DNA from: Brevibacillus panacihumi W25
GTDB taxonomy: Bacteria; Bacillota; Bacilli; Brevibacillales; Brevibacillaceae
Length of the DNA stretch: 64,000 nucleotides
Assembly (NCBI RefSeq): GCF_000503775.1
Contig: NZ_KI629785.1
Location: 620,001 to 684,000 of the forward strand
Direction of reading: 5' to 3'
Shown here one piece after another: positions 59,283-64,000 of the stretch (position 1 is its first letter; every line of letters starts with the position of its first letter). Below the pieces are notes generated by a model. That model was given only the letters and a program-made list of their open reading frames with translations. It ran no database searches and was not told the DNA's origin. The translations under genes were made by a program, and so were the position numbers.

Positions 59283-60281
59283 TTAATCCTGCGAACCGAG
59301 CGTCTGGTTGACCTCCAGCAACACTTTTCCCGTGCTTCGGCGGCTTTCTACCCATTCATGCGCCAAAGCGGCTTCCTGTAATGGAAACGTTTTGCCGATC
59401 TTGATCTGCAGCTTTCCGTCTGCGATCAGGGGCAGGACTCGTTCGGCAACCGGTCGAAGCAGATGCGGGCGTTTTTGCCGTGTTGTACCAAAACTAAAGC
59501 CGAGAACCGAACGGCAACTCGCATGCAGATCGACCGTCTGAAATCTCCCTACTTCCCCGCTCGCATTGCCAAAATGGACGAGCCTGCCGTATGGGGACAG
59601 ACAAGCCATGCTTTGTTCAAAGACACGTCCGGAGATGGAGTCGAGGATGACATCAGCTCCGACGCCACGGGTAAGCTCGTTTACCCGCGCAGCAAAATCC
59701 TCCTGCTGATGGCATATGACAGTATCAGCTCCCGCCTCTCGGGCAAATTGCGCTTTACTCTCGTCCCCAACTGTACCGATAACCAGCCCTGCCCCAAGAA
59801 TTTTGGCCAATTGAATCGCCGTAGTCCCGATTCCGCCTGATGCTGCGTGGATCAGTACAGTCTCTCCTTGCTCTACCCTCGCTACGTCCGCGAGCAGCTT
59901 GTAGGAAGTAAAGGAGACGATTGGGCACGCTGCTGCTGTTCGGAAATCCAGATGATCCGGAATGGCGAAGGTCAGATCCTCGTCCGCAGCCACATACTCG
60001 GCGTACGAGCCGTTGGCAGGGAATGCGATGACCTTTTGACCCGCTTGAATATGCGTTACTTCCGCTCCTACGCGTTCAACCACCCCTGCCACATCCAAGC
60101 CTGGAATGAACGGAAGCTTGCCTCCCCCTTTTTTTCCGTACCTGGCCTTGATGTCTGCAAAGTTGACACTGGTGGCTGCAACGCGGATCAGAACCTGCTT
60201 GGCATGCATCTCAGGCAGGTCAGTGTCGGTATAGATCATGTTTTCCGGACCGCCAAAAGCAGTGACCATAATAGCTTTCAT
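59283..60281 (-). CDS. NADPH:quinone oxidoreductase-like zinc-independent MDR protein
   Basis: 332 residues of the medium-chain dehydrogenase/reductase superfamily, quinone oxidoreductase branch: AIMVTAFGGPENMIYTDTDL, SVNFADIKARYG, LPFIPGLDVAGVVERVGAEV, the nucleotide-binding VLIHAASGGIGTTAIQLAKI and GADVILDSISGRVFEQSMAC. There is no structural or catalytic zinc Cys set, as expected for QOR-like enzymes. It reduces quinones or other electrophilic carbonyls with NADPH; the real substrate is unknown. Confidence 0.92.
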   Translation of the reverse strand: MKAIMVTAFGGPENMIYTDTDLPEMHAKQVLIRVAATSVNFADIKARYGKKGGGKLPFIPGLDVAGVVERVGAEVTHIQAGQKVIAFPANGSYAEYVAADEDLTFAIPDHLDFRTAAACPIVSFTSYKLLADVARVEQGETVLIHAASGGIGTTAIQLAKILGAGLVIGTVGDESKAQFAREAGADTVICHQQEDFAARVNELTRGVGADVILDSISGRVFEQSMACLSPYGRLVHFGNASGEVGRFQTVDLHASCRSVLGFSFGTTRQKRPHLLRPVAERVLPLIADGKLQIKIGKTFPLQEAALAHEWVESRRSTGKVLLEVNQTLGSQD

Positions 60282-60464
60282 CGTGAATCCTCCCCGTCTA
60301 CGGTCTGATATCTTTTCCTTTGAAATTTTTTCCTAACAGACGTATCGTAGCACAATCAAAAAAGATTCTGTCAGCCGTAAAAGTTTTCTGAAGATTTTAA
60401 AAAGAAAGTTTGTATAATGATACTAGACTTTCTTAATTTTTATTTGATAGGGAGGTATTTTTGC

Positions 60465-61730
60465 ATGGTTGAAGGAACGAAAAGCAGTGTTTGGCAATCG
60501 TATCGCTATCCCATCATGCTTCTGATCTGTATTGCGCTTGGAGCGATCATCGGAATCTTGATGGGGAAAGACGCCGAAGCCTTGAAGCCCTTTGGCGACA
60601 TCTTCATCAACATGATGTTTACTATTGTCGTCCCGCTCGTGTTCGTCAACATCAGCAGTGCCGTAGCCAACATCGTCGACTTGAAGCGGCTGGGAAAAAT
60701 CCTCGGGGTCATGCTCGCTGTCTTCGTGATCACCGGCATCATCTCTTCCATCCTCATGCTGGTCGGAGTCTCGATTTTCCCGCCTGCTGAAGGAATCAAG
60801 GTGGAACTGCAGGCACCAGAGGAAATCAACCAGCTCAACACGGCTGATCAGTTTGTGCAAGCCTTCACCGTTTCCAATTTCAGCGATATTTTATCCCGCA
60901 AGAACATGCTGGCTCTCATTGTCTTTTCGATCTTGTTTGGATTATCGGTCAGCCTGGCTGGTGAGAAAGGACGAAAAGTGGCAGAGGGATTACATGCACT
61001 CTCCGAAGTGATGATCAAGATGATCAAACTTTTGATGTACTACGCTCCTATTGGACTTGGGGCTTATTTTGCCAATCTCGTCGGGGTTTTTGGCCCGGAC
61101 CTGCTCGGTTCCTATGCTAGAGCAATGGCCATCTATTATCCAATCTCTTTTCTTTATTTTCTTCTTGCCTTCACGATTTACGCATACTTGGCCATGGGCA
61201 AGGGAGCACCTCGTCTCTTCTGGAAACATGCGATCTCTCCTGCCGTTACTTCTTTCGCCACCGGGAGCAGCGTCGCTACCATTCCGGTAAACCTTGCTGC
61301 AACCGAAAAAATCGGCGTGCCCAAGGACGTGCGCGAGATTGTCATTCCGTTTGGAGCCACGGCTCATATGGATGGATCCTGTCTAAGTGCGATCCTGAAA
61401 ATCTCGTTTATCTTCGGTCTCTTCAATATGCCGTTCCACGGTTTGGACACCTATTTGACCGCGATTATGATCGCTGTGCTAAGCGGGGTCGTCATGTCCG
61501 GAGTTCCGGGCGGCGGTTTTATCGGTGAGATGCTGATTGTCACCATGTACGGCTTCCCTCCGGAAGCACTGCCCATCATCGCCATGCTGGGTACGCTTGT
61601 CGATCCGCCTGCCACGATGGTCAACGCTACCGGTGATACGGTTGCCAGCATGATGGTCGCACGCATCGTCGACGGGAAAGAGTGGATGAAAAAGAAAATA
61701 CTCGGCCAGGAAGAAACAGCTTCCATGTAA
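60465..61730 (+). CDS. Dicarboxylate/amino acid:cation symporter (DAACS family)
   Basis: 421 residues from the ATG at 60465 with GGGAGG upstream; the frame is open 48 bases further but without a site. About eight helices and two re-entrant hairpins follow the GltPh fold. IVVPLVFVNISSAVANIVDL, the HP1 serine-rich SFATGSSVATIPVNL, the TM7 region VIPFGATAHMDGSCLSAI, HP2 SGVPGGGFIGEML and the TM8 motif DPPATMVNATGDTVASMM in place of the common NxxxRTxxNVxGD. The changed motif suggests a substrate other than plain dicarboxylate; it is perhaps a branch like YhcL/TcyP or serine/threonine symporters. The dapF start lies 13 bases downstream, so the two are probably cotranscribed. Confidence 0.9.
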   Translation: MVEGTKSSVWQSYRYPIMLLICIALGAIIGILMGKDAEALKPFGDIFINMMFTIVVPLVFVNISSAVANIVDLKRLGKILGVMLAVFVITGIISSILMLVGVSIFPPAEGIKVELQAPEEINQLNTADQFVQAFTVSNFSDILSRKNMLALIVFSILFGLSVSLAGEKGRKVAEGLHALSEVMIKMIKLLMYYAPIGLGAYFANLVGVFGPDLLGSYARAMAIYYPISFLYFLLAFTIYAYLAMGKGAPRLFWKHAISPAVTSFATGSSVATIPVNLAATEKIGVPKDVREIVIPFGATAHMDGSCLSAILKISFIFGLFNMPFHGLDTYLTAIMIAVLSGVVMSGVPGGGFIGEMLIVTMYGFPPEALPIIAMLGTLVDPPATMVNATGDTVASMMVARIVDGKEWMKKKILGQEETASM

Positions 61731-61742
61731 AGGAGAACAATC

Positions 61743-62597
61743 GTGACTTCTCTCAAGATTCCTTTTATGAAAATGAACGGCTGCGGCAATGATTTCATCA
61801 TCGTCGACAATCGCCAGGGCATCATGGACGGATTTGATTTGTCCCGGTTTGTCCAACGTGTTTGCGCGCGAGGAATCTCGATGGGTGCTGACGGCTTCAT
61901 GATGCTGGAGCACTCGGAGCGTGCGGATTTCAAGATGCGTTATTTCAACGCAGACGGCAGTGAAGGAGAGATGTGCGGCAACGGGGCGAGATGCCTGTCC
62001 CGGTTCGCGCATGCCGTCGGGGCAGCAAAGGATACCATGTGGTTCGAGACCCTGGCCGGGTTCTACCATGCACAGATTCACCCGGAATCACAACTCGTGC
62101 GGGTAAGTTATCCCGACGTAGTGCTGGATGAGCTGAAGCTGAACCAGCCTTATCCAATGGATGGACCAGCTGCGCTGTATCATTACGGATGGATCGGAGT
62201 CCCACATACGGTCTGGTTTGTCGATCGCCTCGCAGCGATTTCCGATCGGCAAATCATTGACTGGGGCAGACAGATTCGCTATGATAGAATTTACTTTCCT
62301 CAAGGGACCAACGTTAATTTTGTCGAGGTCCTGGACGGGAATACCTTGCAGATCCGAACCTACGAACGCGGAGTCGAGGCAGAGACCTATGCCTGCGGTT
62401 CCGGATCGACAGCGGCGGCGGTCATCGCCGGAATGCTGGGACTGGTAGAGACAGGTTCGCCAGTGAGCGTCCATACTCGCGGCGGCATCTTGCAGATATC
62501 CTATCAGCTTGCAGAGGGGTTGGCCCAGGAAGTAACCATGGAGGGAAACGCCAAGATTGTAGCCTCCGGCGAGCTTCTCCCGGACGCTTGGCTATAA
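61743..62597 (+). CDS. dapF: Diaminopimelate epimerase
   Basis: 284 residues from a GTG at 61743 with AAAGGAG upstream. It converts LL- to meso-diaminopimelate for peptidoglycan and lysine, a PLP-independent two-base reaction. The two catalytic Cys are in the motifs EGEMCGNGARCLSRF (about residue 78) and ETYACGSGSTAAAV (about 219); MNGCGNDFIIVD is at the N-terminus. It follows the symporter gene by 13 bases and ends before a strong terminator. It completes, together with dapH, the aminotransferase and dapL elsewhere in the window, four of the DAP steps. Confidence 0.96.
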   Translation: MTSLKIPFMKMNGCGNDFIIVDNRQGIMDGFDLSRFVQRVCARGISMGADGFMMLEHSERADFKMRYFNADGSEGEMCGNGARCLSRFAHAVGAAKDTMWFETLAGFYHAQIHPESQLVRVSYPDVVLDELKLNQPYPMDGPAALYHYGWIGVPHTVWFVDRLAAISDRQIIDWGRQIRYDRIYFPQGTNVNFVEVLDGNTLQIRTYERGVEAETYACGSGSTAAAVIAGMLGLVETGSPVSVHTRGGILQISYQLAEGLAQEVTMEGNAKIVASGELLPDAWL

Positions 62598-62617
62598 CGG
62601 AAGACCGATTCATGCGC

Positions 62618-62646
62618 AAAAGCCCTTCCTGTCAGGGAAGGGCTTT
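62618..62646 (+). terminator. Terminator downstream of dapF
   Basis: AAAGCCCTTCC-CTGTCA-GGGAAGGGCTTT hairpin. Confidence 0.85.
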
Positions 62647-62679
62647 CATACGTTTACATCGACTGGAGGGGTTTCATTC

Positions 62680-63234
62680 TTGGAAACACATGTAAAAGAG
62701 CAGCGTGTCACCTTGCAGCCTTGGAAGGCAAACGTATACGGAACTGTCTTTTCCATCCTGTTCTTCGTGATATCCATAATCTTGTATGGAGGGGAAGTTC
62801 ATTTTTCCATTACGCTGCCAGACCTTCTGTTCTTTATCCTTTTGATCGTCGTGGGGATTGTCGTCCACGAGGCCTTGCATGGGCTTGGGTTTTATTTGAG
62901 TGGAAAAGTAGCCTGGTCTGATATCCGTTTTGGCGTCATCTGGAAAAAAATGATTTTCTACGCCTGCTGCTTACAACCACTGCCCATCTCCAACTATCGT
63001 CTGGCGGTCCTTCTTCCCGGCGTCTTGCTCGGGATCATTCCGTACTGTATCGCTCTGTATGCTCAGTCTCTTTTCTGGTATTCGTGGAGCATCATCATGA
63101 TTCTCGGCGCATTCGGAGATGGATACATTCTCTGGACATTGCGAAGATTCGGGAAAGAGACGCGAATCGCCGATGACACAGATGCTATTGGATATATTGC
63201 GTACGTGACAGAGCCAACCCAGCCAAAGGCTTAG
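62680..63234 (+). CDS. DUF3267-family membrane protein with zincin-like HEALH motif
   Basis: 184 residues from a TTG at 62680 with GGAGGGG upstream. Four hydrophobic segments: about 20-38, 47-62, 107-128 and 133-148. An HExxH motif (VVHEALHGLGFYLSGK) sits at the end of the second one, as in the putative zincin peptidase family DUF3267. CCLQPLPISNYRLAVLLPG is the usual third block. The proteolytic activity of this family is unproven. Its stop overlaps the converging P1-peptidase gene by four bases. Confidence 0.82.
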   Translation: METHVKEQRVTLQPWKANVYGTVFSILFFVISIILYGGEVHFSITLPDLLFFILLIVVGIVVHEALHGLGFYLSGKVAWSDIRFGVIWKKMIFYACCLQPLPISNYRLAVLLPGVLLGIIPYCIALYAQSLFWYSWSIIMILGAFGDGYILWTLRRFGKETRIADDTDAIGYIAYVTEPTQPKA

Positions 63235-64000
63235 CGGGAAACCAGATCGCGATAAGCCGGCAGCCCCTCTGCTCCCTCCGCCGCTTTAATGGCATTGACT
63301 ACAGCTGCCGCCAGAACCTCGGCCGACAAGGTGCCTACCAGGTTGACGGATGCGTCCACGCCACCTGTAGCTACCGCAAAAATGGTATCCCCGTCACTCA
63401 TGGTATGGACGGGAAAGATAGACTTCGCAAGACCGTTGTGCGCCATCTGGGCTACCTTGTTGGCTTGCGTCTTGTTCAGGTTGGCATTGCTGGCGACGAC
63501 GGCAATCGTCGTGTTGGTGCCGCTTGGAACAGGAGGCGCGCTCTGCTCGATCATCCAGGATAAGGCGTCGCGGATCTGTCCCTGGTCGTCGCGCGCTCCC
63601 GCCAGGATCTCCCCTGTAACGGGGTCCTGAACCTGTCCGACTGCATTGACTGCGACAATTGCCCCTACGACTAGTCTGTTTGGCAGCCGGACTGATGCGG
63701 AGCCCAATCCTCCCTTCATCGCCCGCTTGCCGCCTGCCAGCTTGCCTACTGTTGCCCCTGTCCCCGCCCCTGCATTTCCTTGCTTGACGGGATTTTTACT
63801 GGCGATTTTGGCGGCTTCGTACCCCATCTTCTGATCAGGTCGAACCTTGGCGCTGCCAAACGACAGATCAAAGATCACGGCTGCCGGCACAATCGGCACA
63901 ACACCGACTCCTACCGGATGGCCGATGCCTTGCTCCTCCAAAAAGCGCATGACCCCGCTCGCCGAGTCGAGGCCAAATGCGCTTCCCCCTGTCAAAACAA
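63231..64000 (-). CDS. P1-family (DmpA-like) peptidase/cyclodipeptide-type amidase, N-terminus beyond window end
   Basis: The frame runs from the stop at 63231 to the right edge (256 residues visible; family members are about 330-360), so about 80 residues are missing. It shows the DmpA/BapA pattern: VLTGGSAFGLDSASGVMRFL, VPIVPAAVIFDLSFG, GNAGAGTGATVGKLAGGKRA, MKGGLGSASVRLP and the auto-processing region PSGTNTTIAVVASNANLNKT with the Thr nucleophile expected in GTNTTI. It then continues SDGDTIFAVATGG. P1 enzymes are self-cleaving N-terminal-nucleophile aminopeptidases acting on short peptides or amides; the substrate is unknown. Confidence 0.92.
   Translation of the reverse strand, partial: VLTGGSAFGLDSASGVMRFLEEQGIGHPVGVGVVPIVPAAVIFDLSFGSAKVRPDQKMGYEAAKIASKNPVKQGNAGAGTGATVGKLAGGKRAMKGGLGSASVRLPNRLVVGAIVAVNAVGQVQDPVTGEILAGARDDQGQIRDALSWMIEQSAPPVPSGTNTTIAVVASNANLNKTQANKVAQMAHNGLAKSIFPVHTMSDGDTIFAVATGGVDASVNLVGTLSAEVLAAAVVNAIKAAEGAEGLPAYRDLVSR

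Overview
The window looks like a chromosomal segment from a member of the Bacillales, most probably Brevibacillus. This rests on strong Gram-positive Shine-Dalgarno sites, frequent GTG/TTG starts, and T-box-free but riboswitch-rich regulation (SAM-I, lysine and cobalamin riboswitches, each followed by an intrinsic terminator). Families known mainly from Bacillales are also present: YhcN/YlaJ lipoproteins, YlaH, YktB, an SR1P-like peptide, DUF3055, DUF1885 and DUF4912. No phage, transposon, rRNA operon or CRISPR array was seen. From memory of the B. subtilis map, much of positions 1-31000 is colinear, in inverted orientation and with insertions, with its dapH/dapL ... pdhD-SR1-speA-yktB ... typA-ylaH-ylaJ-ylaK-ylaL stretch.

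Layout. 1-9.4 kb: a PhoH/PIN ATPase cut by the window start, a sporulation-type lipoprotein, the SAM-riboswitch-controlled metI-metC trans-sulfuration operon, an FMN split-barrel protein, a secreted Ig-like protein with an acidic tail, a nfo-ylaH pair and a glutathione peroxidase. 9.5-19.2 kb: an orphan BlaI/BlaR1-type pair with two clear palindromic operators, TypA, a second YhcN-like lipoprotein, SpeD behind a structured leader, two likely paralogous uncharacterised proteins, a DUF4446 protein, YktB and a nitronate-monooxygenase-like flavoprotein. 19.3-27.9 kb: SpeA, a large secreted protein with about 14 beta-propeller repeats, the SR1P-like small gene, a lipase-like hydrolase, a ScoC-like MarR regulator, a glucosaminidase and a secreted copper-amine-oxidase-type protein next to a cluster of DnaA-box-like sites.

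27.9-44.2 kb: the lysine-riboswitch operon dapH / class III aminotransferase / dapL, a divergent SagB-like flavoprotein and LysR regulator, a GNAT acetyltransferase, a large secreted protein of unknown function, a methyltransferase, a three-gene MacB-type ABC exporter with an unusual duplicated adaptor, a 56-residue orphan gene, pyridoxal kinase and two EamA transporters. 44.2-53.1 kb: four tRNA genes (Ser, Arg, His, Leu), thiM, a YitT-family membrane protein with a long structured leader, a cobalamin-riboswitch operon btuF-btuC-btuD-cobU, a metallo-beta-lactamase-fold protein and Mn-dependent pyrophosphatase. 53.3-64 kb: the oligopeptide permease operon oppBCDFA, a quinone oxidoreductase, a dicarboxylate symporter followed by dapF, a DUF3267 membrane protein and a P1-family peptidase cut by the window end.

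Functional threads: methionine/SAM (metI, metC), polyamines (speA, speD), meso-diaminopimelate/lysine (dapH, aminotransferase, dapL, dapF), cofactors (pdxK, thiM, cobU, B12 uptake) and peptide uptake. The content is largely housekeeping. The items most worth a second look are small or regulatory: the SR1P-like gene, the speD and yitT leaders, the DnaA-box cluster, the orphan BlaI regulon and several uncharacterised secreted proteins.
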